64,000 nt of DNA from assembly GCF_018860385.1 (NCBI RefSeq), contig NZ_JAHKPH010000008.1, positions 267,424 to 331,423 on the forward strand, given 5' to 3'. The DNA comes from Reinekea forsetii. GTDB lineage: Bacteria > Pseudomonadota > Gammaproteobacteria > Pseudomonadales > Natronospirillaceae. Below, in pieces: positions 42,150 to 51,590 of the stretch. How positions within the stretch are numbered: position 1 is the first letter of the stretch; the number at the start of each line of letters is the position of its first letter. The notes under the pieces are model-generated. The model worked only from the letters and a program-made list of their open reading frames with translations, had not been told where the DNA came from and ran no database searches. The position numbers were made by a program, and so were the translations under genes.

Positions 42150-42905
42150 TTAAGCCATGTTGCTGGCAACGATGTGTTTAAACAATCGTGGTGCTGCAGC
42201 CATCAGCTCGCCGCTGTCCATTTTCACCGGCGCACCAGTTGCATTGCCAGTTAATGCGCCAGATTCTTGCGAAATAAGCATCGCAGTTGCCATATCAGCA
42301 GGCGATAAGTTTTGTGCTACCGCTACATTGGTTTTGCCGGCAGCCAGATGAACAAAGTTTAATAAACCACAACCTGTCATACGTAATTCTGAAGTTCGGC
42401 TATGCCACTGAGTAATTAGGTTAATATCGGCTGTTTGCAAAGAAGCGGTTGCATTAGCGATTGGCGCATAAACGGCTCTAACACGTCGCTCATTGGCTTG
42501 TACGCCACGTCCGCGTTGCGCTGTCATAAAATCTTCTGACATTGGGTCTACAATCGCGGCAACGTCGATTTTGTCTTTGGTATATAGTGAAACATTGACT
42601 AAAAAGCCAGGGTAGCCTGCTTTGATGTTGTTAATGCCAGAGGCGACATCGACAACCCACTTTGATTGTCCATCCCATTCTCGGCTTTCTTCCATGCCAA
42701 TTTGAGGCGAGTCAATATGATGTTTGGTGTGAGCATTTCGAATAGCTTTACGAGCGCGCCATGCCGCATCTTCGAATGCTTTTTTGAGTACGTCCTCGCG
42801 GCTGTCACCTTCATCCATTAATTTGTCGATATTTTCAATGGTATAGTTAATCTTATCTGCTGCACTTTGAGCTGCACGTAGCGCAATACTAACGATAGGT
42901 TGCAT
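42150..42905 (-). CDS. suhB: SuhB-like inositol-monophosphatase-family protein, probably not catalytic
   Basis: The 251-residue protein starts MQPIVSIALRAAQSAADKI, lies next to trmJ-cysE as suhB does in pseudomonads, and keeps the fold (DPMSEDFMTAQRGRGVQANERRVR, AAGKTNVAVA, LSPADMATAML). Active-site motifs are degraded: the family WVIDPLDGTTNF reads WVVDVASGINN, so the second metal aspartate is Ser89 and the Thr is lost. The early VTxxD motif is absent (DVLKKAFEDAA). Glu72/73 and Asp86 remain. SuhB also acts in rRNA antitermination with NusA in E. coli, which does not need phosphatase activity; I infer that only this role is retained. Confidence 0.85.
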   Translation of the reverse strand: MQPIVSIALRAAQSAADKINYTIENIDKLMDEGDSREDVLKKAFEDAAWRARKAIRNAHTKHHIDSPQIGMEESREWDGQSKWVVDVASGINNIKAGYPGFLVNVSLYTKDKIDVAAIVDPMSEDFMTAQRGRGVQANERRVRAVYAPIANATASLQTADINLITQWHSRTSELRMTGCGLLNFVHLAAGKTNVAVAQNLSPADMATAMLISQESGALTGNATGAPVKMDSGELMAAAPRLFKHIVASNMA

Positions 42906-42937
42906 GTTATTCTCTCACAATAAAGTTAAGACCACGG

Positions 42938-43053
42938 AGGTGCTTCACCAACGTGCGTCAAATTAGGAAATCGGGTCCGCAAGGACTTGTTAAACAGCGA
43001 TTCGGTCGCGGCGACTGTAGGCCGAACACCGAATGAATCATCTTTTTGATTCA
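42938..43053 (-). promoter_or_regulatory. Structured divergent leader between suhB and trmJ
   Basis: Four inverted repeats lie in this 223-bp gap: GGTG/CACC (42939-42949), GTCC/GGAC (42975-42986), ATTCGGT/ACCGAAT (43000-43006 and 43028-43034) and TGAATCA/TGATTCA (43034-43040 and 43047-43053). All would be in a suhB 5' untranslated region. No T-runs follow, so they are not terminators. Confidence 0.35.
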
Positions 43054-43128
43054 AAAGGGCGCGCATCATACACTATGTTTGCCGTATCATTAAGTGAAAT
43101 TGTGTAATTTTTAACAGGAAGGTCTTTC

Positions 43129-43869
43129 TTGCAGTTTGATCACGTAAAAATCGTCATGGTAAATACCTCGCATGCAGGCAATATTGGTTCCGCTGCTCGA
43201 GCCATGAAAACCATGGGGTTTAAACACCTTGTATTGGTAGAGCCAAAAGAGTTCCCCTCACAAGAAGCCAGCACATTAGCAGCGGGCGCAGGCGATGTTT
43301 TAGAGAACGCCCAGATAGTTAATACATTGCAAGAGGCCGTCGCCGATTGCGCATTGGTGGTGGGAGCTTCGGCACGTTCAAGAAGCTTGCCTTGGCCATT
43401 GGTTAACCCTCGTGAAATGGCGCATCAGGCGCTTGCCTTACCTAACAGCGAAAAAATTGCTGTTGTCGTAGGGCGCGAGCGCAGCGGTTTAACCAATGAA
43501 GAGTTGGCGATTTGCCAATGCCATGTGCATATACCTTCTAACCCTGAATACAGTTCTTTAAATGTTGCCAGTGCCGTTCAGGTGTTGTGTTATGAGTTAG
43601 TGATGTCTTCAGTCAGTTCAGAAGAAAGAGATAAGCCTGCATTTGGCGTTGAGTGGGATCAAAAGCCAGCAAACAGTGGCCAGCTAGAGAGTTTATTTGA
43701 TCATTGGCAAAAAACCTTGGTTGATATTGATTTCCTAGACCCCAATAACCCCAGAACATTAATGAGTAAAATTCGCCGCTTAGTCTTAAGAGCGCAGCCA
43801 GATGAGGTCGAAGCCAATATTCTGCGCGGCATGTTAAGTCAAGTCGATAAGACCATAAGGAAGTCTTAG
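43129..43869 (+). CDS. trmJ: tRNA (cytidine/uridine-2'-O-)-methyltransferase TrmJ
   Basis: The 246-residue SPOUT methyltransferase modifies position 32 of certain tRNAs at the ribose. Diagnostic segments are [41 protein letters not shown] and [24 protein letters not shown] (trefoil-knot SAM site). The C-terminal third is a TrmJ-specific extension. The start is TTG at 43129, preceded by AGGAAGG. cysE begins 1 base after the stop, the usual trmJ-cysE pairing. Confidence 0.96.
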   Translation: MQFDHVKIVMVNTSHAGNIGSAARAMKTMGFKHLVLVEPKEFPSQEASTLAAGAGDVLENAQIVNTLQEAVADCALVVGASARSRSLPWPLVNPREMAHQALALPNSEKIAVVVGRERSGLTNEELAICQCHVHIPSNPEYSSLNVASAVQVLCYELVMSSVSSEERDKPAFGVEWDQKPANSGQLESLFDHWQKTLVDIDFLDPNNPRTLMSKIRRLVLRAQPDEVEANILRGMLSQVDKTIRKS

Positions 43870-43870
43870 A

Positions 43871-44644
43871 ATGTTCGCCAGATTAAAAGATGATATCCAA
43901 AGTGTGTTTGATCGAGACCCTGCCGCGCGCAGCTGGTTAGAAGTCTTGCTAAATTATCCAGGGTTACACGCCATATTGTTTCATCGGTTGTCTCACCGTT
44001 TGTGGGGATGGAACTTAAAAGTGTTAGCGCGTTGGGTGTCTCAGTTTAGCCGCTGGCTAACCGGCATAGAAATACACCCAGGTGCCAAGGTTGGTCGTCG
44101 GTTTTTTATTGATCACGGCATGGGTGTGGTCATCGGAGAAACGGCCGAAATTGGTGATGATGTCACGATTTATCAAGGCGTGACATTAGGGGGGACCAGC
44201 TGGAGTAAAGGGAAGCGCCACCCAACCTTAGAAGACGGTGTTATTGTCGGTGCCGGCGCGAAGGTGCTAGGGCCATTTACCGTGGGCAGAAATGCCCGCG
44301 TTGGTTCCAATGCGGTTGTCACAAAAGAAGTGCCAGAGAATGCGACGGTCGTCGGGATACCTGGGCGAATCGTCAGACAAGATGGTGAGAAAGTATCGCT
44401 ATTGAACGATAAGCAAAAAGAAATGGCACAAAAAATCGGTTTTGATGCCTATGGTGGTGCGGATATGCCGGATATTACTGCGCACGCCATTAAAGCCTTA
44501 TTAGACCATGTTCAAGCACAAGATGAACGGATCAACAATATGTGCGGCGCCATCAAAAAAATGGATAAAAACTTTAAATCTAATGGCGATTTAGAAATAA
44601 ATTGTGACGATTTTGTCTCCATTGAAGAGGCCGACAAAAGCTAA
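43871..44644 (+). CDS. cysE: Serine O-acetyltransferase
   Basis: The 257-residue enzyme acetylates L-serine for cysteine biosynthesis. An N-terminal helical domain precedes the left-handed beta-helix of hexapeptide repeats ([84 protein letters not shown]). The length is of the shorter Pseudomonas type. It is coupled to trmJ. Inhibition by cysteine is a property of the family. A terminator follows at 44666. Confidence 0.97.
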   Translation: MFARLKDDIQSVFDRDPAARSWLEVLLNYPGLHAILFHRLSHRLWGWNLKVLARWVSQFSRWLTGIEIHPGAKVGRRFFIDHGMGVVIGETAEIGDDVTIYQGVTLGGTSWSKGKRHPTLEDGVIVGAGAKVLGPFTVGRNARVGSNAVVTKEVPENATVVGIPGRIVRQDGEKVSLLNDKQKEMAQKIGFDAYGGADMPDITAHAIKALLDHVQAQDERINNMCGAIKKMDKNFKSNGDLEINCDDFVSIEEADKS

Positions 44645-44665
44645 GCAGGCCATTTATATTAACTT

Positions 44666-44702
44666 AGAGGCAATAAACAGAGTATTTAATGCCTCTTTTT
44701 TG
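44666..44702 (+). terminator. Rho-independent terminator after cysE
   Basis: AGAGGCA (44666-44672) pairs with TGCCTCT (44690-44696), and the inner AATA/TATT can extend the stem; a run of T's follows (44696-44701). Confidence 0.8.
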
Positions 44703-44804
44703 AATTTTGGGTTACTAAAATGCTACTTTTGAGATAGGTGGTGCAAAGTAGGGTTAAGTTTGAAATACTTTGTAGCTAATTGTTAATCTGCTCGGAGTTT
44801 ACCG

Positions 44805-45809
44805 TTGTTTCTCACTTTTTTAATATTGGTGTGTGTCGCAGTTTTTGTTTTGGGTCCTCGACCTAAAGTAGACTTAACCACTCCCATTAAGCCAGGTCGT
44901 TTTGGTGCTAACCTTTACAGTTCTCTCTCCGAATCCGAAAAGCTCAAGCAAATTCAGGCACAACTTGTTGAAAATGAAAAATTCTTCCCGTCCGTACCAA
45001 AAGGGGCGGAAAAAGCGATTATTTTCAATAACGAACATCAGCCATCGGTGACCGACTATTGTGTTTTATACTTACACGGTTTCTCGGCAACTCGACAAGA
45101 AATTACCCCGGTTCCTGAAAATATTGCCAAGCACTTTAATGCCAACTACCACGCAACTCGGATAACGGGTCATGGGTTAACCGGTGATGATCTAGCCAAA
45201 GCAACCCCTTACGACTGGATGTACGATGCCCTGGAAGCCTGGCAAATTGCAGAGCAGTTAGGTAAAAAGGTCATCATTATTTGTACCTCCACCGGTGGCA
45301 CGTTGGCAACGTGGCTGTCTCAACAACCGCAGACGCAAGGAAAACTGGCTTCACTGGTCATGATATCGCCAAATTTCGGACCCAAACATTGGGCCATGCC
45401 ATTGTTTCAAATGCCTTGGTCTCGTTACTGGATACCCTTAATTAGTAAAGGCGTTCATAGTTGGGAGCCGAGCAATGAAGCGGGCGCTACCTATTGGACA
45501 TACTCATACCCAACTTCGATCGTGCACGATATGAATGCCTTTGTAAAAGCCGTGTGCAAAAGCAAAGTTGAGCAAATTAACGCGCCGACGTTATTCATTT
45601 ATTCTGATCATGATGTGATTGTAAACTCTCTTAAAACCGATGAAGTGGCGCGCCGTTGGGGAGCAGAGGTGAAACACCGAATTGCTGTACCTGCGCGCGC
45701 GAATGATAACAACCATGTAATTACGGGTGATATCGTGAATCCAGCCTCGACGGATATGATTCAGGGTGAAATAGCTTCATTTTTAGCACGCCACGTGATC
45801 AAACATTAA
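44805..45809 (+). CDS. Membrane-anchored alpha/beta hydrolase
   Basis: The 334-residue protein begins with an uncleaved-looking hydrophobic anchor (residues 2-17, FLTFLILVCVAVFVLG) followed by RPKVD. The hydrolase domain has VLYLHGFSATRQEITP, RITGHGLTGDDL, the elbow IICTSTGGTLAT where the usual G-x-S-x-G reads C-T-S-T-G, and ending NNHVITGDI for the histidine. Family resemblance is to carboxylesterase/lysophospholipase types. The start is TTG at 44805. The anchor predicts attachment to the inner membrane with the catalytic domain in the periplasm. Substrate unknown. Confidence 0.8.
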   Translation: MFLTFLILVCVAVFVLGPRPKVDLTTPIKPGRFGANLYSSLSESEKLKQIQAQLVENEKFFPSVPKGAEKAIIFNNEHQPSVTDYCVLYLHGFSATRQEITPVPENIAKHFNANYHATRITGHGLTGDDLAKATPYDWMYDALEAWQIAEQLGKKVIIICTSTGGTLATWLSQQPQTQGKLASLVMISPNFGPKHWAMPLFQMPWSRYWIPLISKGVHSWEPSNEAGATYWTYSYPTSIVHDMNAFVKAVCKSKVEQINAPTLFIYSDHDVIVNSLKTDEVARRWGAEVKHRIAVPARANDNNHVITGDIVNPASTDMIQGEIASFLARHVIKH

Positions 45810-45898
45810 TCGGTTGCGCGAATGCTCTATTTTGGTAAAATTCGCGCCCCAAAATCGTTTGAGCTCTGCATTTACGATGCAGCTCGCCATAGGATATT

Positions 45899-46891
45899 AT
45901 GAAAAAGATCGTTGTTTCGGCGCTTTACCACTTTGTGGAAGTTAAGCAGCCTGAGCGCCTACGTGCGCCATTGTTAGCATTTCTAGAAGAAAACCAAATT
46001 CGCGGTACCTTAATTTTAGCCAAAGAAGGCATTAATGGAACCGTTTCAGGCACGCGAGAGAGTATTGATGCTCTATACCAGTGGTTTGCAAACACACCAG
46101 AATTTGTCGACATTAAGTCGAAAGAATCGTTTCACGATGAACAACCGTTTTACCGCACCAAGGTAAAAATTAAAAAAGAAATCGTGACCATGGGTGTCGA
46201 AGATATCGACCCGAAAAAAGTGGTGGGTACCTACGTAAAACCAAAACAATGGAACGATTTAATTTCAGATCCTGAAGTTGTCTTGGTCGATACTCGCAAT
46301 GACTACGAATATGATATTGGTACCTTCGAGGGTGCTGTTAACCCAAACACCAAGTCATTTCGTGAGTTCCCAGATTACGTTAAAGATAATTTAGACCCTA
46401 CAAAACATAAAAAAGTCGCCATGTTTTGCACAGGCGGTATTCGATGTGAAAAATCGACGGCCTATTTAAAAGAGCAAGGCTTCAATGAGGTTTATCACCT
46501 TGAAGGCGGTATTTTAAAATATTTAGAAGAAGTCAAAGCAGAAGAATCAAAATGGCAAGGCGATTGTTTTGTGTTTGATAATCGCGTTGCCGTGGGTCAC
46601 GAGCTTAAAGTGGGTGAATACGAGTTATGCCATGCGTGTCGTAAGCCGTTATCGGTAGTAGAGCGTCAGCACGAACATTATGAGCACGGCGTGAGTTGTC
46701 ATCATTGCTTCGATAAAGTATCCGAAAAACAGCGAGCACGTTTTAAAGAGCGTGAAAAGCAAATGCGTTTGGCACAAGAGCGTGGCGAGCTGCACCTTGG
46801 TACTGAAGCTAAACAAACCATTGTAAAGCGCCGAAAATCAAAAATAGCCGAACGATTAGCGCAACGTGAGTTAGATACTCAAAAGTCTTGA
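45899..46891 (+). CDS. trhO: tRNA uridine(34) hydroxylase TrhO
   Basis: The 330-residue protein has an N-terminal acylphosphatase-like domain ([17 protein letters not shown]), the linker [13 protein letters not shown], a rhodanese domain ([19 protein letters not shown], then the catalytic loop [12 protein letters not shown]) and a cysteine-rich C-terminal region ([17 protein letters not shown]) suggestive of a zinc site. It matches YceA/TrhO, which makes 5-hydroxyuridine at tRNA wobble position 34 with oxygen. AGGAT precedes the ATG. A terminator follows. Confidence 0.95.
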   Translation: MKKIVVSALYHFVEVKQPERLRAPLLAFLEENQIRGTLILAKEGINGTVSGTRESIDALYQWFANTPEFVDIKSKESFHDEQPFYRTKVKIKKEIVTMGVEDIDPKKVVGTYVKPKQWNDLISDPEVVLVDTRNDYEYDIGTFEGAVNPNTKSFREFPDYVKDNLDPTKHKKVAMFCTGGIRCEKSTAYLKEQGFNEVYHLEGGILKYLEEVKAEESKWQGDCFVFDNRVAVGHELKVGEYELCHACRKPLSVVERQHEHYEHGVSCHHCFDKVSEKQRARFKEREKQMRLAQERGELHLGTEAKQTIVKRRKSKIAERLAQRELDTQKS

Positions 46892-46915
46892 TGTTAACGA
46901 AGCCTTGCTAAAATT

Positions 46916-46940
46916 AAAGCCCACGCATGTGGGCTTTTTT
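46916..46940 (+). terminator. Rho-independent terminator after trhO
   Basis: AAAGCCCAC (46916-46924) and GTGGGCTTT (46929-46937) pair around GCAT, with T's to 46940. Confidence 0.88.
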
Positions 46941-47057
46941 GTACGTTAAATTCAAGTGGCACCTTTTGCGAGTATTTTGGCACGTTTTGCTAGTGTGGTT
47001 TAAAGTGTACAACGCTAAGATGAGGGCACATTCTAATTAAGTTTATAGGAGTACAGC

Positions 47058-47885
47058 ATGTCAAACCAAGCTAAAGTGGCCCTTGTAACCGGTGCGTCAT
47101 CTGGTATGGGTAAAGATTTTGCGAAAGCGTTGCTCGATGAGGGTTATGTTGTTTACACAGCCGCGAGACGTATAGAGCAAATGGACGATTTGCAGAAACT
47201 GGGCGCCATTGCGGTAAAAATGGACATTACCAAAGAAGAAGAGATTAAAAATCTTGTCAGCCAAATTGAAACACATCATGGCGCGGTGGATGTCTTGGTT
47301 AATAATGCTGGCTTTGGCTTATATGGTGCAATGGAAGATACCAGCATCGAAGATGCTCGCTATCAGTTCGAAGTTAATATTTTTGGTTTGGCGCGTCTGA
47401 CACAATTGTTACTTCCAAAAATGCGTGATAAAAAAACAGGGCGCATTATTAATATTTCCTCAATGGGCGGTAAAATGTATACCCCATTAGGCAGTTGGTA
47501 CCATGCAACGAAACACGCCTTAGAAGGTTGGTCCGATTGTTTACGCATAGAATTGGCACCTTTTGGCATTGATGTTGTCATTATAGAGCCTGGTGCCATT
47601 GTCACTGAATTTGGTGATGTAGTACTCGAACCCATGTTGAAGCGATCAGGGCAATCGGCTTATTCTAACATGGCGCAGGCTATGGCTAACGCCACTCGAG
47701 AGTCTTATCAAAATGGAAAAGGCTCGCCCGTATCAGTTATTACCAAACTTTTGGTCAAAGCCGTACGTGCTAAGAAACCTAAAACACGATATGTCGGTGG
47801 TTTGTATGCGAAACCTATTTTGTTTATTCGTCGTATTGTAAGTGATAGGGTTTTTGATCGAATTGTTGCAGCGATGGTGAAATAG
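47058..47885 (+). CDS. Short-chain dehydrogenase/reductase
   Basis: The 275-residue classical SDR has the cofactor motif VTGASSGMGKDFA, NNAGFGLYG, the catalytic serine in ISSMGGKM and the YHATKHALEGW tetrad. The profile is that of an NAD(P)H-dependent oxidoreductase acting on an unknown alcohol or ketone. TAGGAG lies 8 bases before the ATG. An AraC regulator follows after 1 base, so the pair probably forms a single operon in which the regulator controls this gene and perhaps itself. Confidence 0.9.
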   Translation: MSNQAKVALVTGASSGMGKDFAKALLDEGYVVYTAARRIEQMDDLQKLGAIAVKMDITKEEEIKNLVSQIETHHGAVDVLVNNAGFGLYGAMEDTSIEDARYQFEVNIFGLARLTQLLLPKMRDKKTGRIINISSMGGKMYTPLGSWYHATKHALEGWSDCLRIELAPFGIDVVIIEPGAIVTEFGDVVLEPMLKRSGQSAYSNMAQAMANATRESYQNGKGSPVSVITKLLVKAVRAKKPKTRYVGGLYAKPILFIRRIVSDRVFDRIVAAMVK

Positions 47886-47886
47886 A

Positions 47887-48885
47887 GTGAAGCAAGCAAG
47901 CCGGTTTCAGTTGCAGGCAGGGTGGAATGTGCTTATCAGTGATATTGGGCAAAATTCTACAGAAGTGGCGCGCCTTGCCGGTTTGCCTGAAGATCTATTT
48001 CAGCGCAGTGATGTAACCTTAACTGCTCAAGAATATTTTAATTTATTTTCAGCGCTAGAAACATTGGCTGGGGTCAACGATCTACCATTAAAGCTTGGTC
48101 AAGTAATTTCGGTTGAATCGTTCGATGCAGCCGTTTTTGCCTGCTTGTGTTCACCCAATTTAAAAACAGCCATGCAACGCTTAGCGCTGTATAAGCGCTT
48201 AATTGGCCCTATGTTATTGTCGCAAACCAGTTACGATAACTTTATCGAGTATCAGGTTGAGTGTTATGGCTATGACGGTGCTTTGCCGGTTTCAATCGCT
48301 GCAGTCGAAGTTGTGTTTTTCGTCAAGCTGGCGAGGATAGCCACGCGGCGTGAGCTGGTGCCATTGGCGGTTACGCTACCCAGCTTGCCTTCTGGATTAG
48401 AAGAATACAGCGAATTTATTGGTGTTGAGCCTAAGCTTGGGCAAGGTGTAACTATTAGGTTTTCAAAGGAAGATTTAGAGCGGCCTTTCCTCACTCAGAA
48501 TTTAAAGATGTGGACCTACTTTGAACCTGAGTTGCAACAACGATTATCACAATTGGATAAAGAAGCCTCCATGGCTGCAAAAGTCAGAGGCGTGTTATTG
48601 GAGTTACTGCCTAGTGGTGAAAGCACTATCGAAAACGTGCTATCTCGCTTAGCGTTAAGCAAACGCAGTTTACAGCGAAAATTATCGGAAGAAGGCATTA
48701 CGTTTAAGGCTGTTTTGCAGAAAGCCCGGCAAGATTTAGCTCGTCATTATCTTAGAGATGAGCGATTGTCACTCGCTGAAATTTCATTCTTGCTTGGGTT
48801 TACTGATGCGAATTCGTTTATTAGAGCGTTTAGCGATTGGGAAGGTGTTTCACCAGGAAAGGTGCGAAAAAATAATAGTCGTTAA
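47887..48885 (+). CDS. AraC family transcriptional regulator
   Basis: The 332-residue protein has an N-terminal Arabinose_bd-like domain of the OruR/ArgR type (FQLQAGWNVLISDIGQNSTEVARLAGLPEDLF) and a C-terminal helix-turn-helix pair: RLALSKRSLQRKLSEEGITFKAVLQKARQDLARHYL and LSLAEISFLLGFTDANSFIRAFSDWEGVSPGKVR. The start is GTG at 47887, 1 base after the SDR stop. The signal it senses is unknown. Its stop lies inside the stem of a bidirectional terminator. Confidence 0.9.
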   Translation: MKQASRFQLQAGWNVLISDIGQNSTEVARLAGLPEDLFQRSDVTLTAQEYFNLFSALETLAGVNDLPLKLGQVISVESFDAAVFACLCSPNLKTAMQRLALYKRLIGPMLLSQTSYDNFIEYQVECYGYDGALPVSIAAVEVVFFVKLARIATRRELVPLAVTLPSLPSGLEEYSEFIGVEPKLGQGVTIRFSKEDLERPFLTQNLKMWTYFEPELQQRLSQLDKEASMAAKVRGVLLELLPSGESTIENVLSRLALSKRSLQRKLSEEGITFKAVLQKARQDLARHYLRDERLSLAEISFLLGFTDANSFIRAFSDWEGVSPGKVRKNNSR

Positions 48886-48916
48886 GTAAAGGTGAGAGGG
48901 CTCACCCTACTTAACG
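48880..48916. terminator. Bidirectional terminator between the AraC and small secreted protein genes
   Basis: CGTTAAGTA (48880-48888) and TACTTAACG (48908-48916) form the outer stem; GGTGAG/CTCACC (48891-48896 and 48901-48906) the inner stem around AGGG. It overlaps the AraC stop codon, which falls between two convergent genes. Confidence 0.72.
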
Positions 48917-48929
48917 AATTTTGTAAAAA

Positions 48930-49355
48930 TTATAAACGCAAGCCGACAGCCACGTAATCTGCACCAGGGTGAGTGCCGCCTTCGATGAATATACTGCTGC
49001 TGTTAACATCGATGTTGAAACCAATTTCAGCACCTAAACCAAACCCAGCATCAATACCAATGGCTGGTCCCAGGCTTCCGTAAACGCTTAGCCCTTGACC
49101 AACATATACCAGTACGCCGCCAGCAAGTTCGGCGCCGGCCGTTACACCGCCTTCTACTCCAACACCCACTTCTAATTCTCCATAGGTGTGTAATCCGTTA
49201 GACGCTAAAAATTTAATATTTAGCGGAATACCTACTGCAACGGTTGCGCCTAATCCACCATAAGATGCAATGGCGACTTCACTGCCACCTTTACCGCCTG
49301 CAAATGAAGTTGCAGCAAAGATACTTAAAATTGCTGTAATTAAAAACTTTTTCAT
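48930..49355 (-). CDS. Small secreted glycine-rich protein at the end of the gal operon
   Basis: The 141-residue protein starts MKKFLITAILSIFAATSFA (Sec signal peptide, cleavage after SFA), then alternates glycine-rich short strands (GGLGATVAVGIPLNIK, YGELEVGVGVEGGVTAGAELAGGVLVYVG) that look like an amphipathic beta structure, possibly a small outer-membrane barrel or surface protein. I recognise no family. It follows galM closely on the same strand (a GTG at 49367 would overlap galM; ATG at 49355 is preferred). A role in galactose uptake is possible but unsupported. Confidence 0.65.
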   Translation of the reverse strand: MKKFLITAILSIFAATSFAGGKGGSEVAIASYGGLGATVAVGIPLNIKFLASNGLHTYGELEVGVGVEGGVTAGAELAGGVLVYVGQGLSVYGSLGPAIGIDAGFGLGAEIGFNIDVNSSSIFIEGGTHPGADYVAVGLRL

Positions 49356-49363
49356 AATAATTC

Positions 49364-50410
49364 TCACAGTTGAGTAAAACGGTACTCGATTATAGCGCTA
49401 TAAGGATGGGAATTGTCAAACGTACAATCTGGAAAGTGTGCGTGATTTGGCGAATCAGGCCAATATCCCGGTTCAAAACAAAATGCGCCATGTGTTTTAT
49501 AAACTTGGGTGTCATTAATGGGCGTATTGCCTAAAAAGTTCCCAGTATAAAATTGAACGCCGGGTAGGGTCGTTGTACAAGTTAATTGAATACCCTCGGC
49601 TCGTGCAAACGCGACGGAACTTTGTTCACCGTTGTTGTCTAAGCAATAACAGTGGTCATAACCATGCGCGCGCGCGATGGCAGGGTCTTGTTGGTCGTTA
49701 AGTTCAGTAGCGATATTTTTCCATTGTGTTAAATCCAATGCTGTACCAGCTACCGTATTAATAGAACCCGTTGGCATGCCTGTCGAGTCCGCTTCAACAT
49801 ATTGTGACGCGTTAATCTTAAACTCATGATCATTTAAGTTCCCAGATTGCGCGCCTTGCAAATTGAAGTATACGTGGTTTGTTAAATTCACCACGGTGCG
49901 GGCGTGAGGTTGTGCCGTGTATTCAAAACTCACCGAATTGCTGTCTGTTAAAGTGACAGTCACGGCGACATCAAGTTGCCCCGGAAAACCTTCTTCGCCG
50001 TCGGCAGATAAATAACGAAACGTCAACGTTGGCTGCTCATTAACCAGTGCAATATGACTTTGCCAGATCTTCTTTGAAAACCCTTCAAAACCGCCGTGAA
50101 TATGATCATTGGCCATATTTTGAGAAACAGCGAAAGTTTGCTTGTCGATCGAGAATTGGCCGCCTTTTATGCGATTGGCAAATCGACCAATTGTGGCACC
50201 AAGCGAGGCCCCCTGATTAATAAAGGCTTCAAGTGTATCGCATCCAAGCACTAGGTTTTCACTGTCGTGAGATAATTTGAATCCCACCCAAGCGGCGCCT
50301 AGGTTACAAAATTTTGCCTCAGCACCCGATGCATTTCGCAATATAAATTGTTTAACTTCTTCGCCAGATGCCAAAGTTCCTAACGTTTGCTCAGAGATCG
50401 TTGCGACCAT
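49364..50410 (-). CDS. galM: Aldose 1-epimerase (galactose mutarotase)
   Basis: The 348-residue enzyme interconverts alpha- and beta-galactose. Conserved elements are NDHIHGGFEGFSKKIW (catalytic His), LTNHVYFNLQG and FCFEPGYWPDSPNHAHFP, with the catalytic glutamate in FEPGYWPD. The length is normal. It is the third gene of galT-galK-galM, 30 bases after galK. Confidence 0.95.
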   Translation of the reverse strand: MVATISEQTLGTLASGEEVKQFILRNASGAEAKFCNLGAAWVGFKLSHDSENLVLGCDTLEAFINQGASLGATIGRFANRIKGGQFSIDKQTFAVSQNMANDHIHGGFEGFSKKIWQSHIALVNEQPTLTFRYLSADGEEGFPGQLDVAVTVTLTDSNSVSFEYTAQPHARTVVNLTNHVYFNLQGAQSGNLNDHEFKINASQYVEADSTGMPTGSINTVAGTALDLTQWKNIATELNDQQDPAIARAHGYDHCYCLDNNGEQSSVAFARAEGIQLTCTTTLPGVQFYTGNFLGNTPINDTQVYKTHGAFCFEPGYWPDSPNHAHFPDCTFDNSHPYSAIIEYRFTQL

Positions 50411-50440
50411 GAAAAGCCTCGAGAAAATAAAAAAGTAGCA

Positions 50441-51589
50441 TTATGCCATAAAAGCACCGTCTTCTGCGGTACAAATATAAATGTCTTCTTTAATTCCGAA
50501 TGTCGTTTGATATTGTGTCATCACCGTTTGACGAATATCAGGTACTAAGTCGGTTGGTGCAAGAGCGACAACGCATCCGCCAAAGCCGCCACCGGTCATT
50601 CGAACACCACCTCGGTTTCCGATTACATCGGCCACCATTTCTACTATTGCGTCGATCGCCGGAACAGTGATTTCAAAGTCATCGCGCATAGACGCGTGTG
50701 ACTGTGCCATTAATTCACTTAGCCTTGACCAATTTTTGTCTTTAAGCGCCGATGCGGCATTTAAAGTTCGCTCGTTCTCACTAATGATGTGACGGGCACG
50801 CTGGTAAACTTGCCGACTCATGTGTGTTTTTGCGTTTTCTAACTGGCTAAATGTTGCGTCTCGTAAATGGCTAACGTTGAGAGCTTGTGCCGCCTCGTTG
50901 CATTGAGCACGCCGTAAATTATATTCAGAATCGACTAAGCCGCGCTTAACGTTTGAATTAATTATAACAATGGCCATATCGCTATCTAAGGCTACTGGCT
51001 GGCTTTCAAGTGATCGGCAATCAATGAGTAGGGCCTGATTTTTTTGGCCAAGAGCACAAACGAGTTGATCCATGATGCCGGTATTTGCGCCGATATATTC
51101 ATTTTCAACTTGCTGCCCTAATAGAGCCGCTTTCTTAGGGTCTATCTCAATGTTTGCTAGCTCTAAGAGTACTCTAATCAGTACAATTTCCAATGCCGCT
51201 GAAGAGCTCAATCCTGCACCATAGGGAACGTCTCCTGCGATGGTTATATCAGCGCCCGTCAGTTCATAACCTGTTTGCATTAACACCTGGCAAACACCGC
51301 GGAGATAGTTTGACCATCGATGTGTTGTGCACGCGGGAATGTCGCGGGTTAAAGAGAATTCAGTGATTTCTTTATTGAAATTAACCGCACAGGCTCTAAT
51401 AAGGTTATCTTCGCGCTTCTTAGCACACACAAAGGTCCCAAAATTAATGGCGGCCGGCAATACAAACCCGTCATTGTAATCGGTGTGTTCGCCAATCAAG
51501 TTAACGCGACCAGGTGCATGGAAGTGGTGACTGGGCTCAAATTTGAATGCCTCAACAAAATTGCGATGGGCAATACTCTGAATCGACAT
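50441..51589 (-). CDS. galK: Galactokinase
   Basis: The 382-residue GHMP kinase phosphorylates galactose at C1. The substrate motif is GRVNLIGEHTDYNDGFVLPAAI, the ATP motif PYGAGLSSSAALEI, and the C-terminal RMTGGGFGGCVVAL. The length is typical. It starts 1 base after the galT stop on the minus strand, so the two are tightly coupled in the Leloir operon. Confidence 0.97.
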   Translation of the reverse strand: MSIQSIAHRNFVEAFKFEPSHHFHAPGRVNLIGEHTDYNDGFVLPAAINFGTFVCAKKREDNLIRACAVNFNKEITEFSLTRDIPACTTHRWSNYLRGVCQVLMQTGYELTGADITIAGDVPYGAGLSSSAALEIVLIRVLLELANIEIDPKKAALLGQQVENEYIGANTGIMDQLVCALGQKNQALLIDCRSLESQPVALDSDMAIVIINSNVKRGLVDSEYNLRRAQCNEAAQALNVSHLRDATFSQLENAKTHMSRQVYQRARHIISENERTLNAASALKDKNWSRLSELMAQSHASMRDDFEITVPAIDAIVEMVADVIGNRGGVRMTGGGFGGCVVALAPTDLVPDIRQTVMTQYQTTFGIKEDIYICTAEDGAFMA

Positions 51590-51590
51590 T

